The translations under genes and the position numbers were made by a program. Source: Sipunculus nudus (taxonomy: Eukaryota; Annelida; Sipuncula; Golfingiida; Sipunculidae). From it: a DNA stretch of 64,000 bases. Location: NCBI GenBank assembly GCA_026874595.1, contig JAPPUL010000095.1, positions 558,001 to 622,000 of the forward strand, read 5' to 3'. This document shows, piece by piece, positions 1 to 9,710 of the stretch. The notes beneath the pieces are model-generated. The model ran no database searches, was not told where the DNA came from, and saw nothing but the letters and a program-made list of their open reading frames with translations. Every line of letters begins with the position of its first letter. Position 1 is the first letter of the stretch.

Positions 1-2
1 TA

Positions 3-830
3 TTGGATAGAGGGAGCAAGAAGCTAACGTTCATGACAAGCGAGGCAGGGGGTATGGATATAGAGGAGGTGGCAGCAAAGGATCCGGATGCAATAACGAA
101 AGTAAACGTAGATCCGATAATAGGGCTTAGAAGTTATCATAAGCGACGTTTACTCTCAAATATATTAAAAGATAAAGAGCAATTAAAAGAAGGGATGAGG
201 GTAGCAGATAGTTTGTATAAAATATTCATGGAAAAGGATTGCTCCTTGGTAGAAATAAACCCGTTTGCAATATTAAAGGATGGAAGTTTGGTAGCAGCAG
301 ATGCAAAGATAAACTTTGACGAGAACGCACTTGAGCGGCACCCAAGTTTAAAGGAGCTAATAGATTTTGATACTATTGACAAGAACGAACTAATAGCAAA
401 AGAGTACGGGTTATCGTATGTGGCTCTTGATGGTTACGTAGGGTGCATAGTAAACGGAGCCGGGCTTGCGATGGCAACGATGGATGCAGTAAAACTATAT
501 AAAGGTGAGCCTGCAAATTTTCTTGATGTAGGAGGCAGTTCAAATCCGATTAAAGTGGTAAAGGCGCTTGAGATAATAACGTCAAATAAGAATGTAAGGT
601 CAATATTGCTAAACATCTTTGGCGGGATAACGCGTTGTGATGACATAGCAAATGGACTTTTGGAGGCGATGCGCCAAATAGAGATAAAGTTGCCTATAGT
701 AGTGCGTCTGACAGGAACAAACGAGACGGAAGCACGAAAGATACTAGAAGGGACTAAACTGCACACAGCAGAGAGTATGAATGAAGCAGTTATGCTTGCG
801 GTAAAACACGCAAATGTTGGTGTAAGCTAG
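3..830 (+). CDS. sucC: Succinyl-CoA synthetase (ADP-forming) beta subunit, 5' end cut off by window
   Basis: Beta subunit of succinyl-CoA synthetase, which interconverts succinyl-CoA and succinate with substrate-level ATP or GTP formation. About 275 C-terminal residues are visible. They include the end of the ATP-grasp domain (LVEINPFAI, then DAKINFDENA) and the CoA-ligase domain with VNGAGLAMATMD, GEPANFLDVGG and LLNIFGGITRCD. The family is about 385 residues, so roughly 110 N-terminal residues lie outside the window; the TTG at position 3 is an internal leucine, not a start. sucD follows after 58 bases in the usual order, so the pair is almost certainly one operon. The coding strand is rich in G and A. 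Confidence 0.96.
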   Translation: MDRGSKKLTFMTSEAGGMDIEEVAAKDPDAITKVNVDPIIGLRSYHKRRLLSNILKDKEQLKEGMRVADSLYKIFMEKDCSLVEINPFAILKDGSLVAADAKINFDENALERHPSLKELIDFDTIDKNELIAKEYGLSYVALDGYVGCIVNGAGLAMATMDAVKLYKGEPANFLDVGGSSNPIKVVKALEIITSNKNVRSILLNIFGGITRCDDIANGLLEAMRQIEIKLPIVVRLTGTNETEARKILEGTKLHTAESMNEAVMLAVKHANVGVS

Positions 831-888
831 ACTAAAGATATATTTCAAACAGATTTAAATATATAATAAAGTAATAGGAGTTGGTAAA

Positions 889-1755
889 TTGGGGATATTG
901 ATAGATTTAAATACAAAGCTAATAGTACAAGGTATAACGGGACGAGATGGGTCATTTCACACACGACAGATGTTAAATTATGGAACTAACGTGGTTGGGG
1001 GTGTAACTCCTGGGAAAGGAGGGGAGAGAGTTGAAGGGGTTTTGGTATATGATTCTGTAGATGAGGCAGTACGTAAAACGGGAGCAAACACGTCGGTAAT
1101 ATATGTACCGGCAGCGTTTGCATACGAGGCAATACTTGAGGCTGTAGATGCTGGGATAAAGCTAGTAGTATGTATAACAGAAGGGATACCGGTAAACGAT
1201 GCTCTTAATATGTATAACTATATACAAGGGAAAGAGGTACGAGTTATCGGGCCAAACTGTCCAGGGTTGCTAACCCCTGGTAAGAGCAAAGTAGGGATAA
1301 TGCCGGGCCAGATAGCAAAAGAAGGAATAGTTGGGATAGTGTCAAAAAGCGGTACGTTAACGTACGAGGTGGTGTATGCAGTCACAAAGAAAGGACTTGG
1401 GCAGACGACCTGTATCGGGATAGGCGGGGATCCAATAATTGGGACAGGGTTTATAGACGTACTTGAAATGTTTAATAAAGATAAAGAGACAAAGGGCATA
1501 GCGCTAATAGGCGAGATTGGGGGGACAGATGAGGAGGAGGCGGCAGCGTACATAAAAGAGAATATAAAAAAGCCTGTAGTATCGTTTATAGCAGGACGGA
1601 CGGCGCCGGAGGGAAAACGAATGGGCCATGCCGGGGCGATAATATCAGGAGGGCTTGGGACTGCCGAGAGTAAAATAAAGGCTTTGAATGAGGCAGGAGT
1701 TGAGGTATGTGACACTCCAAGTGATATAGCGGACGTACTCTACACTAAATTGTAA
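889..1755 (+). CDS. sucD: Succinyl-CoA synthetase alpha subunit
   Basis: Alpha subunit of succinyl-CoA synthetase; it binds CoA in an N-terminal Rossmann domain and carries the phosphorylated histidine. The 288 residues match the family length. Visible are [36 protein letters not shown] and, near the C-terminus, [10 protein letters not shown], whose histidine is the phosphorylation site. The start is TTG, supported by TAGGAG eight bases upstream (875-880) and by the family-typical opening [12 protein letters not shown]. It sits directly downstream of sucC. Confidence 0.97.
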   Translation: MGILIDLNTKLIVQGITGRDGSFHTRQMLNYGTNVVGGVTPGKGGERVEGVLVYDSVDEAVRKTGANTSVIYVPAAFAYEAILEAVDAGIKLVVCITEGIPVNDALNMYNYIQGKEVRVIGPNCPGLLTPGKSKVGIMPGQIAKEGIVGIVSKSGTLTYEVVYAVTKKGLGQTTCIGIGGDPIIGTGFIDVLEMFNKDKETKGIALIGEIGGTDEEEAAAYIKENIKKPVVSFIAGRTAPEGKRMGHAGAIISGGLGTAESKIKALNEAGVEVCDTPSDIADVLYTKL

Positions 1756-1859
1756 GGAACTTATTCTTACTTATTTGCATTATTTGCTGCTTAAAAAGCT
1801 AAACAGATATTACAAACGCAATATGCCTATCCTTATAAAGTTATAAAGAGAGAATCAAA

Positions 1860-1915
1860 ACAATGAAAAAAAAACAATGAAAAAAGAACAATGAAAAAGA
1901 ACAATGAAAAAGAAG
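1860..1915. repeat. Short tandem repeat, about 13-14 bp unit, between sucD and proC
   Basis: Four imperfect direct copies of ACAATGAAAAAGA fill most of the spacer ahead of proC. Each copy carries ATGAAAAA, but none opens a usable reading frame. The unit length varies by a base or two through slippage in the A run. No hairpin is evident. Confidence 0.8.
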
Positions 1916-1928
1916 ATAAGACTATTTT

Positions 1929-2789
1929 ATGATTAAGGTTGGAGTTATCGGGCTTGGGAATATGGGGGAGGCACTTATAAAGGCTTTTTTAGATAAGAGT
2001 GTTATTAAAGCTGAGGATGTATATGCTTATGACGTTATAGAAAAGAAGTCTATAGAGATAAAAGAGCGATATGGAATAAACATATTGCCGACTGCGGAAG
2101 AAGTATACGAGAAGTCAGAGTATATAATCCTTGCGATAAAACCTAATGACGTGCCTGAATTACTTAATACTATAAAGGATTGTAGAGAAGCTCTCCGAAA
2201 TACTCCTAAGGGAGGATCCATCGATAAAACCTTAATTTCTGTTTGTGCCGGTATAAGCATTTTAGAAATAGAAAAAGTACTTACTAATCATAAGATTGCC
2301 CGAGTCATGCCTAACACGCCTTATTTAGTTTCAGAAGGAGCATGTGGAGTTTGTTTTAATGATAGCATAGATAAGTCAGACAAAAAATATATTTTAGATT
2401 TGCTAAGATGCGCTGGCATGGCATTTGAACTTTCGGAAGAGTTACTTAATGCCGTTACGGGATTATCTGCTAGTGGGCCTGCTTTTGTATTTATGTTTAT
2501 AGAGGCGCTTGCGGATGGAGGGGTAAGAGCAGGGCTTTCAAGAGCGGTTGCACTATCGCTTGCTGCGCAGACTGTATATGGTTCTGCTAAATTGTATTTA
2601 GAGAGTAATAAAGCAAGCAAAAAACATCCTGGTGAGCTAAAAGATATGGTAAGTTCGCCTGGAGGAACTACTATTGAAGGCATTTCCGTACTTGAGAATG
2701 GTGGGTTTCGAGGTCTTGTAATAGAAAGTGTTTTTAGCGCCTACAAAAAAGCATGTAAGTTGTCTAATTATAATCAAGATAATATTTAG
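1929..2789 (+). CDS. proC: Pyrroline-5-carboxylate reductase
   Basis: Reduces 1-pyrroline-5-carboxylate to proline with NAD(P)H, the last step of proline synthesis. The 286 residues open with the Rossmann motif VGVIGLGNMGEALIKAF and contain RVMPNTPYLVSEGACG. The C-terminal dimerisation and active-site part has TGLSASGPAFVFMFIEALADGGVRAGLSR and SSPGGTTIEG. All main family motifs are present and the length is slightly above average. The start has only a weak ribosome site. The 3' end overlaps the convergent gene at 2764 by 26 bases. Confidence 0.97.
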   Translation: MIKVGVIGLGNMGEALIKAFLDKSVIKAEDVYAYDVIEKKSIEIKERYGINILPTAEEVYEKSEYIILAIKPNDVPELLNTIKDCREALRNTPKGGSIDKTLISVCAGISILEIEKVLTNHKIARVMPNTPYLVSEGACGVCFNDSIDKSDKKYILDLLRCAGMAFELSEELLNAVTGLSASGPAFVFMFIEALADGGVRAGLSRAVALSLAAQTVYGSAKLYLESNKASKKHPGELKDMVSSPGGTTIEGISVLENGGFRGLVIESVFSAYKKACKLSNYNQDNI

Positions 2790-3387
2790 TATGTCCTAAT
2801 ATATCAAAACGATATAAAAACTCATCACGTTCATAAGGGTATAGAAAGGAATTAAAGCCGTCTATAGTTTTTATAGGGCGAGATTCTACATATAACGATA
2901 TTGCCTCAACTTCGTTTGACAGAGATTTAAAGATTGTCGCTATTATAGAGTCTATTATAAGCCTTTTATTACGTATTTTAGAAACTTTTAGAAAGTCTCT
3001 AGAAAAGTTTATATGCAGATGCTTATCGACTAAGAATATAGTTTTTAACTTCGTATCAGCTGAGAGTATAGACGAATTATTATAGCTTATATTGCCAAAT
3101 AAAAGAAGATTTATAATATCTTCAATCTGCTCTTTGATACTTTTACCTTTTAAGATTACTCGTTGTTCTAAGACAAGATATTCATATTCTGGCGTTGCAA
3201 AAAAAAGGGTTACTTTCTTTTTAGTTACCTTCTTTTCATTTGAATAGTCATTAATGTGTATATTTAAAAACATAAAGGCTAAAAAACCTATTACTATAGG
3301 CATTATATAACCAATTATACGGCTTGAGCTTAGACTACTTGCACTTTTATTGTTTTTAAAATCGTTTTTAAATAATTCTAAAGCCAC
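2764..3387 (-). CDS. GerMN-domain membrane-anchored protein
   Basis: A 207-residue protein with one membrane segment near residues 25-45 (IIGYIMPIVIGFLAFMF) and an extracytoplasmic C-terminal domain. That domain resembles GerMN: TLFFATPEYEYLVLEQRVI, then IEDIINLLLFG, LSADTKLKTIFLVDKHLHINFSRDF, and VEAISLYVESRPIKTIDGF. GerMN domains are known from spore-germination proteins and from lipoproteins of non-sporulating bacteria, so no spore role is implied. The start is a GTG with an AGGA only one base upstream, so the true start is uncertain. Its 3' end overlaps proC on the opposite strand. The biochemical role is unknown. Confidence 0.75.
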   Translation of the reverse strand: MALELFKNDFKNNKSASSLSSSRIIGYIMPIVIGFLAFMFLNIHINDYSNEKKVTKKKVTLFFATPEYEYLVLEQRVILKGKSIKEQIEDIINLLLFGNISYNNSSILSADTKLKTIFLVDKHLHINFSRDFLKVSKIRNKRLIIDSIIATIFKSLSNEVEAISLYVESRPIKTIDGFNSFLYPYERDEFLYRFDILGHTKYYLDYN

Positions 3388-3460
3388 ATCCTATTAAACA
3401 CATATAAAAGAACCTGTAGCTTTAGAATTATTATCTCCTTTACTAATTCCTTTTATAGGA

Positions 3461-5077
3461 CTAGTTCTTTAAAAGCTCCATCGCAAAATTACTTGCGGTT
3501 GAAACTAGCTTCTTGTCCTTTCCTACTTTATAACTTGCTTTTTTGTGCTTTGATTTAAGTTTTAGCTCAATATCCTTTATTGTCAGACTCTCTTTTTGCA
3601 GAATATCATTAAATTCCTTTACTGCTATCTGTTTTGCCTTGTGTAACATCATCTGTACTCGAGAATATATATTAACAGCCCCATCCCCACTAGTTTCTAT
3701 AGAACAGAATATTACATCCGGATAAAGCTCCTGCACTTTCGATTGTACCCCGTCTGATACTGACGATGAGGGCATACAGCCAAAAGGCTTGACAGATAGT
3801 ACCATATTTGCATTACGCTTTTTTGAGGCCATTATTAGTTTACCCACTTCCATATATCCCTCTCCTCCTGATATATCCTTATTATAGAAATTATTCGATG
3901 CCTCCTGTAAGTCTTCTATCTTTGTTGGGGTATACTTTCCATATCTTGCTACTTTCAAATATAATTTGTAATATATTAGTAGTATCTTGTTAAATAAGGT
4001 TACGTATCTAAGAAGCTTCTTACTTGCTTTCTTACTCTCTATACCCCCTCCATCAACCCCTTTTAAGTTAACTCGGCTTTTATGAAAATCAGCTGTCTCC
4101 CACAATATATATCTTACCCAATCTACCACCGGCTGAATCCGTACCTCTGCTCCCTCACTCTCAAGCCATCTCTTTATCTTATAATTCCCTTCACCCTCCG
4201 TTGTCATCGCCCAAAACTCCCCTATCACATTCACCACAGGCTTAACTTCTTTATAATCTACATCTATTTTAGAGAATTTCTTTCCAACCTTAGATAAGGC
4301 CCGTATAATTGACCTCTTACTCCTAAGGGCATCCCCTAAAAGCTCCTTTGCCTCTTCTATTACCTTATCTGTATCCCCCTTATTAACTTCGTAGGGCCGT
4401 ATCTTATAACCTAGCATGTTTACTATATCACCCAGCATCATTCCCTTTATAAGCACCTTTAAAAATGCTAGGTTTATATTTATGATTTGTTCCTCGTTTG
4501 ACTCCCCATCTACTCGTTGTTCAAATATTAATACTCGAAACCCTTCAAAGCCTGATGCCTTAAGTGCCTGCCTATATTCACTCTCATACATCCCAAAACG
4601 ACAGGGACCACATGCTCCTGCTGTCAAGAATATATAATCTCTCTTTATCTCTTCTACCCCAAGACCACGCTCATCCCTAAGATATTGTAAATACTTTACT
4701 AGATTCCCTACCGTGTAATAAGTAGGATTGCATTGCCCTCGGTTTCCAAATTCTTTCCCGTTCCTTAAAGATTCTCCATCAGGGCAAGATAAACTCTCTA
4801 CCATATAACCTAATCCATTAAGACCTTCCGCTATTAGCTTATCTTGTACACCCGTTAGGCTTTCAAGCAATATCTTAGTTTTACTGCGTTCTTTACTATA
4901 CGCCGGCTTTTCATATGGCTTTGTCCAATGTTTGCTTTCTTTCTCTTCTATATTTAAATTCTTTCTTTGCTCTTCTTCAAAATCTTTAAGCCGCTCCTTT
5001 ATCCATTCCTCCTTGCTTTGCTCCTTACTTGGAGCATCTCCCTTAACAGGACTTCCCATTTTTTTTATCTTTTCCAT
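3461..5077 (-). CDS. 2-hydroxyacyl-CoA dehydratase-like iron-sulfur protein paired with the upstream activase (COG3581-type)
   Basis: A 538-residue cytoplasmic protein of the HgdB/DUF2229-related group, the partner that an ATP-driven activase reduces. Conserved cysteines are C98 (SLSCPDGES), C116 (NRGQCNPTYY) and C156/C159 (TAGACGPCRFGMYESEY), plus a later PFGCMPSSSVSDG; these probably ligate iron-sulfur clusters. Residues 1-60 are highly charged and probably a flexible extension. The gene lies 216 bases downstream of the double activase on the same strand, so they form an operon. Family members of this large type have no firmly established substrate; (R)-2-hydroxyacyl-CoA dehydration or another low-potential reduction is inference. 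The start ATG has AAAAGGAG upstream, with an out-of-frame ATG between. Confidence 0.82.
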   Translation of the reverse strand: MEKIKKMGSPVKGDAPSKEQSKEEWIKERLKDFEEEQRKNLNIEEKESKHWTKPYEKPAYSKERSKTKILLESLTGVQDKLIAEGLNGLGYMVESLSCPDGESLRNGKEFGNRGQCNPTYYTVGNLVKYLQYLRDERGLGVEEIKRDYIFLTAGACGPCRFGMYESEYRQALKASGFEGFRVLIFEQRVDGESNEEQIININLAFLKVLIKGMMLGDIVNMLGYKIRPYEVNKGDTDKVIEEAKELLGDALRSKRSIIRALSKVGKKFSKIDVDYKEVKPVVNVIGEFWAMTTEGEGNYKIKRWLESEGAEVRIQPVVDWVRYILWETADFHKSRVNLKGVDGGGIESKKASKKLLRYVTLFNKILLIYYKLYLKVARYGKYTPTKIEDLQEASNNFYNKDISGGEGYMEVGKLIMASKKRNANMVLSVKPFGCMPSSSVSDGVQSKVQELYPDVIFCSIETSGDGAVNIYSRVQMMLHKAKQIAVKEFNDILQKESLTIKDIELKLKSKHKKASYKVGKDKKLVSTASNFAMELLKN

Positions 5078-5113
5078 TTCATTTTTACTCCTTTTACTTT
5101 CTCATTATTTTTT

Positions 5114-5270
5114 CCCCTCACTCTCCCCTCACTCTCCCCTCACTCCCCCCTCACTCTCCCCTCACTCCCCCCTCACGTGCCCCCCTCTTGCCCCCCTCTT
5201 GCCCCCCTCTTGCCCCCTCTTGCCCCCTCTTGCCCCCTCTTGCCCCCTCTTGCCCCCTCTTGCCCCCCTC
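5114..5270. repeat. Two adjoining G-rich (minus-strand) tandem repeats between activase and dehydratase-like genes
   Basis: Two tandem arrays abut. At about 5114-5175 lie roughly six copies of CCCCTCACTCC/T (10-11 bp). At about 5179-5270 lie nine copies of TGCCCC(C/CC)CTCT (10-11 bp), four of them identical 10-mers. On the minus strand, which is transcribed here, every unit has a run of four to six G, so the mRNA between the two operon genes is strongly G-quadruplex-prone. Unit-to-unit variation is mainly in C-run length, as slippage would give. The array starts 24 bases after the activase stop codon in transcription order. Confidence 0.9.
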
Positions 5271-5293
5271 TCACTCTCCCCCCACCCCAATTC

Positions 5294-8200
5294 TTATATA
5301 CATACCCGCTCTTTATCACCTGCCACCGCCCCTTCCCTTACCATCATCTCCCACTCCCTTGCAAGTTCTTCATATTTTCTATCTAGTAACTCTTTAAGGT
5401 CTCCTTCTCGCTCATTATGACGCTTAAGTGTCTCTTCATACTGTTCCAAAAAGTATTTTACTGTTTTAGTTCTTATCTTTATTGAACCGCTTGGCTTGTT
5501 TTCGTCTATATCGTGGAATGTAAAGTGTGGCGTTTTCGTTGCTTCTAGTATATTCTCTATCACTGTGTATATGGGTGCGTCGTGGCCACATTTGAAGTTA
5601 CTAAGATCCACAACCACTATGTTTGGATGCCTAGCTGCAAACTTTGCCGCCCATATCTTCATTGAACTGTTTTCTGAATAGCAATTCTTCCATACATCTG
5701 TTACATCCATTGGGTTATTTATTACTCCAGCTTCTAGATCTTTCTTAAATACTTCTTTTAAAATATCATCTCCCGTTGGCAGGCTCCTCATCGATAGCAC
5801 CGGGATCCCTGTAAGTTGCAAGCTTTCAAGTATTCCATGATTTAGTCCTGGATCATTATGATATGGACGCCCTATCATAAGAATTCCTACTCGTCCGTCG
5901 TTACTAAGATTCTCAAGCAGTATTCGCCCCTTCTCTTTCATTAGATCATTAAACTTCTTTAACGCATTTGCTCCTTCTTTATACGCAAAGTCACTCTCTT
6001 CTTCCGTTATGTCTAAGATCTCCTTGAAACTTTCGTATAACTGACTTTGGAATAAATAGGGTTCGCTCATGGCATATGACGGATTTACATACTTTATCCC
6101 CTTCTCATCAAATACATCTTTCTCCTTTGTAAAAGATGATTTAACTACCTCAGGAGACCCTGATACCACCGGGCATGCCATATTGTTTTGCGTATTTACA
6201 AGCTGCGTTTGTAAATTTATTATTATCGGGAAAAATATCATGTCTAGCGGCTTATTTGCTCTTGACTTCTTATAAAGCAAATTATGTATATGTGCATTAG
6301 TTACTTTTGATGGAAAGCAAGGATCTACTGAACCCCATTTTGACCCGTGGGACCACAGTTCCTCACTTGTGTAATCTGAATATATTATGTTTTCAGAGCG
6401 TATGCCAAGTGCCTCAAGATAACTTGTCCAGAATGGGGCTGTTGAATAGCTATTTAGTACCCTAGGTATCCCTATCCTAAGCTTTTGTCGGGCAAGATAG
6501 GCTTTCTTACGGCTTATTTTAACTTCTTCCTCATTCCTAACTCGACCTTCCAAATTGTTTACTCTCTCCGTTGACAAGGACTTTTCTTTTATGCCTTCTT
6601 CTATATCTGCTTCTATACCCTCTAACGATTCATCACTATAAAGTCTTTTCACATCAAAACTCTTAAACGCCAGCTTCGATTCGTAATCTACTAGATTTGG
6701 ATACTTCTTCTTAAGTTCTATATTATTTGCACTATAAACCTTAAGTGCTTCCTTATTTTCAAACATCCCCTTATCACACGAAAACCCTGATATATATCTT
6801 ACATTAAAACCATTTGGCGTTTTCGTGTCTATAAAAGTTCTCGAACAATTATTTGAACAAAATGTACACTTTGTCTCCTCAGAGGTTTTTGTCTCATACG
6901 TTATCTTTATAACCTCATCAAGCCCTACAAAACTTGTTTTACCACCTTTCTTTTCAACCACTTCTATTGCCTCTATACAAGCCCCTATTGCTCCTGCCTC
7001 TCCTGTATGCGGATGAGTCATAACTTGCGCATTTGGCACCTTCTCCTTTATATAATCTACTTGTGCCTTAACTGCTGCTAGGTTATATTGTGTGCCACCT
7101 TGTAAGACAAACCGAGTCCCATACTTTTGTAAGTTCGGTTCTTGCACCACATATTGCCATATGTTTAACGGAAGCACTAACGCAAGTCCTGCCATAAGCT
7201 CTTCTTTACTCCATCCTTGCTGTTGAAAGTTTACTTTATCTTGCTCCATAAAAACAGCACATCCATAATTAAATATTGGCGCTATTTTGGCTTTAAAAGC
7301 ATAGTCTGCATACTTTCTTATGTCTATACCAAACTGCTGGGCCATGCTTTGAAGAAAATATCCATTGCCGGCTGAGCACTGTGTGTTTAACTTAAAATCC
7401 TTAACTCGTCCATGCTCCATGAATAAAACCTTTATATCCTGCCCGCCAACATCAACTATTACATCTACTTCTCCAAAATAATGCACTGACGACTTCATGT
7501 GGGCTACCGTCTCAACCAAATTTACATCGCACAACATCGTCTTTTCTAATACATCTGCTGCATAACCTGTTGCCCCAAAACCCTTTATCTCAAGCTTACA
7601 CCCCTCCCCCTCTACCTCCTTTGAAAGCTGTTTTAATATTTGCTTTGTGTCCTCTATCGGATTGCCGTTTGACAGCTGGTATACCTTACTTATTATCTCC
7701 TTATCTTTATTCATTAATACCGCTTTTGTTGACGTTGAACCCCCATCAAGCCCTATATATCCCTCTACTACTTCTCCCCTCCTATAATTATAGCCCCTGA
7801 ACTTTGGTATCTCGTATTCTTCTATAAATGTCTTATACTCCGCTGCATTTCCTACTAACCCAGGCGCCGCACCTCCTTGCATAAGCCTATCTTGTCGCCC
7901 TTTTTCTATATATTCTCTCAACTCCGTTAATCCCTTATTTCTACCTACTTCTTCCTTCTCACCAAGCCCATATACCCCACATCCATACGCTGCGTAATAT
8001 TGCGAGTTCTCAGGCACTATCACTAACTCATCCATAACATCTGCTAATAATCGACCCCCATCTATTGTCTTCGGCACCCACTTCCTCTCTTCCCATACTT
8101 CCTTTATCCGCTGTTGCCACCCTTCAAGCAGGAATTTTAAAAACGTATTCGGGCCCCCAAGCAATACCACCTTGTCCCTAAGAAGATTCCCACGCATCAA

Positions 8201-8830
8201 TACACTTAAGTTTTGGCGGATTATTGCATCCGCCAACGATATCATTATATCTTCCGCTGGGATACTCGCTTTTAATAAATTTACAACGTCTGTTTCTGCA
8301 AATACACCGCATTTTGCCGCTATACTATGTAACTTTGTATCATCAAAATGTATCTTGGAAAGCTCCTCGTTACTTATTCCCACCTTCGCAACTATCTTAT
8401 CTATTGTCGCTCCCGTCCCGCCTGCACATTTGTCATTCATACTCGCAAACAATTGCCGCTTCTTTGTCTTTGGATCCTCCTTCCATATCACCACCTTTGC
8501 ATCTTGTCCCCCAAGCTCTATTACAGACCCCGCATCCTCCCCATGCAACTCCTCTACTGCCATTATCACCGCATTTACCTCTTGCACAAATCGTCCCCCT
8601 ATATAAGGCGATACCGTCCCTCCCCCGCTGCCAGTTACAAATATTCTAAGATCTTCACATACTTCTTCTTTTATCTTTTCTAGAAACTCAAGCACAAGCT
8701 CTGCCTGACGCGTCTCATGCCGCTTATAATCCTTCCACAATATCTCTTTATCTTTATTCATAACAACGCATTTTACCGTCGTAGAACCAACATCAAGCCC
8801 CACTATCGCTTCCTCTATCCTTTTTTCCAT
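5294..8830 (-). CDS. Double ASKHA acyl-CoA dehydratase activase with DUF2229-type C-terminal domain
   Basis: A 1178-residue fusion of two BadF/BcrA/HgdC-type ATPase (ASKHA) domains with a C-terminal DUF2229-like domain. Domain 1 (about 7-290) has GLDVGSTTVK, ELGGQDAK and cysteines C135 (NDKCAGGTG) and C174 (AAKCGVFAE). Domain 2 (about 356-640) has GLDGGSTSTK, DVGGQDIK, C485 (TQCSAGNG) and C524 (NYGCAVF). In known activases the two cysteines of each subunit hold a [4Fe-4S] cluster at a dimer interface; here one chain supplies both halves. A cysteine group follows (C655, C658, C662, C685), then RIGIPRVLNSYSTAPFW and DPCFPSKV (C838). Many relatives are about 1400 residues, so the remainder may be the separate downstream gene. 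AAGGAAG precedes the ATG. TetR lies upstream in the same direction. Confidence 0.92.
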   Translation of the reverse strand: MEKRIEEAIVGLDVGSTTVKCVVMNKDKEILWKDYKRHETRQAELVLEFLEKIKEEVCEDLRIFVTGSGGGTVSPYIGGRFVQEVNAVIMAVEELHGEDAGSVIELGGQDAKVVIWKEDPKTKKRQLFASMNDKCAGGTGATIDKIVAKVGISNEELSKIHFDDTKLHSIAAKCGVFAETDVVNLLKASIPAEDIMISLADAIIRQNLSVLMRGNLLRDKVVLLGGPNTFLKFLLEGWQQRIKEVWEERKWVPKTIDGGRLLADVMDELVIVPENSQYYAAYGCGVYGLGEKEEVGRNKGLTELREYIEKGRQDRLMQGGAAPGLVGNAAEYKTFIEEYEIPKFRGYNYRRGEVVEGYIGLDGGSTSTKAVLMNKDKEIISKVYQLSNGNPIEDTKQILKQLSKEVEGEGCKLEIKGFGATGYAADVLEKTMLCDVNLVETVAHMKSSVHYFGEVDVIVDVGGQDIKVLFMEHGRVKDFKLNTQCSAGNGYFLQSMAQQFGIDIRKYADYAFKAKIAPIFNYGCAVFMEQDKVNFQQQGWSKEELMAGLALVLPLNIWQYVVQEPNLQKYGTRFVLQGGTQYNLAAVKAQVDYIKEKVPNAQVMTHPHTGEAGAIGACIEAIEVVEKKGGKTSFVGLDEVIKITYETKTSEETKCTFCSNNCSRTFIDTKTPNGFNVRYISGFSCDKGMFENKEALKVYSANNIELKKKYPNLVDYESKLAFKSFDVKRLYSDESLEGIEADIEEGIKEKSLSTERVNNLEGRVRNEEEVKISRKKAYLARQKLRIGIPRVLNSYSTAPFWTSYLEALGIRSENIIYSDYTSEELWSHGSKWGSVDPCFPSKVTNAHIHNLLYKKSRANKPLDMIFFPIIINLQTQLVNTQNNMACPVVSGSPEVVKSSFTKEKDVFDEKGIKYVNPSYAMSEPYLFQSQLYESFKEILDITEEESDFAYKEGANALKKFNDLMKEKGRILLENLSNDGRVGILMIGRPYHNDPGLNHGILESLQLTGIPVLSMRSLPTGDDILKEVFKKDLEAGVINNPMDVTDVWKNCYSENSSMKIWAAKFAARHPNIVVVDLSNFKCGHDAPIYTVIENILEATKTPHFTFHDIDENKPSGSIKIRTKTVKYFLEQYEETLKRHNEREGDLKELLDRKYEELAREWEMMVREGAVAGDKERVCI

Positions 8831-8877
8831 ATATACTTTACTTCCTTAAATTCTTATTTTTTTTTTAAAACTCTTCT

Positions 8878-8935
8878 CCCACACCCCTACACCCCCACAC
8901 CCCTACACCCCCACACCCCTACACCTCCCACACCC
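8878..8935. repeat. G-rich (minus-strand) tandem repeat in the leader of the activase gene
   Basis: Just over three copies of the 16-mer ACACCCCTACACCCCC, the last degenerate. Read on the transcribed minus strand it is GGGGGTGTAGGGGTGT repeated, with at least seven runs of three to five G, so a G-quadruplex in the untranslated RNA is plausible. It begins about 47 bases upstream of the activase start codon and follows the tetR stop. The unit is unrelated in sequence to the array at 5114-5270. Confidence 0.88.
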
Positions 8936-8974
8936 TAACATCAATACCACCATAATTCTTTAATAAAGATTATT

Positions 8975-9604
8975 CTATGTAATCCTCTTCTCTTTTCCCT
9001 CTCCCCTCTCCTGCCATAATCCACGTAAGGCAAAGTCTATAAATCCATTTATGACATCTTCTCTCTCTTTCGCTGACACTATGTTCTCATCTATTATATG
9101 CAGCGCAAGCTCCTTTATCACTCCCAATAAGCTTAATGATACATAATATGTATTACACTCCCTTAGTAGCTTAAGCTCTATCCCTTCTCTTAACGCTTTG
9201 TCTATCATCATTACACCTTCTTTATAGAAAACCTTCAGCTTCTCATCTGCTTCACTATCTATTCCATACGAATAATTTAGTATTAGCTTTGTCAAATACC
9301 TTCGTCTATTAAAAACTTCTACCAAATCAGCCATATTTCGCCTTATCTGATATAATGCACTGTCATTACTCTTTAAGTCTATCTTTCGTATAGCACGATC
9401 TACTGATGAAAAAAAACTATCCAAAAGCTCACAAAATATCTCCTTCTTTCCTCCGTAATATGCATATAACGCACCCCGGGATATTCCCACCTCCTTTGCT
9501 ATCATTCCCACTGAGGTGTTCATAAAACCATACTTGGAAAACAACTTCTCTGCATTTTCTAATATACTTCGCTTCCGCTTAAGTCCTACCATATCTTTTC
9601 CCAT
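8975..9604 (-). CDS. TetR-family transcriptional regulator
   Basis: A 209-residue repressor-type protein. The N-terminal 60 residues form the TetR helix-turn-helix: ILENAEKLFSKYGFMNTSVGMIAKEVGISRGALYAYYGGKKEIF. The remainder is the variable ligand-binding and dimerisation domain. It is first in a minus-strand set followed by the double activase and dehydratase-like genes, which suggests it controls that operon, perhaps in response to an acyl-CoA; the ligand is inference. The start could be the ATG five codons in. The C-terminus is basic and charged. Confidence 0.93.
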   Translation of the reverse strand: MGKDMVGLKRKRSILENAEKLFSKYGFMNTSVGMIAKEVGISRGALYAYYGGKKEIFCELLDSFFSSVDRAIRKIDLKSNDSALYQIRRNMADLVEVFNRRRYLTKLILNYSYGIDSEADEKLKVFYKEGVMMIDKALREGIELKLLRECNTYYVSLSLLGVIKELALHIIDENIVSAKEREDVINGFIDFALRGLWQERGEGKEKRIT

Positions 9605-9710
9605 CCATATTTTACTTATTCTTTAAATCGATTTATTTTTGTCTTTCTACTCGCTGTTTGACTATCTTAATCTTACTATCTTTATATCCAGCATATATAT
9701 ATTCTGTGAA

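Noticed and set aside
3-5. TTG at the left edge as a start of sucC
   Set aside because: Alignment to the family shows it is an internal leucine; the gene continues outside the window.
4932-5420. Proline/serine-rich plus-strand open frame across the C-rich repeats
   Set aside because: It is produced by the C-rich tandem arrays and lies opposite two real genes; no ribosome site.
8172-8683. Several overlapping plus-strand open frames
   Set aside because: They mirror the coding sequence of the activase gene and have no start signals.
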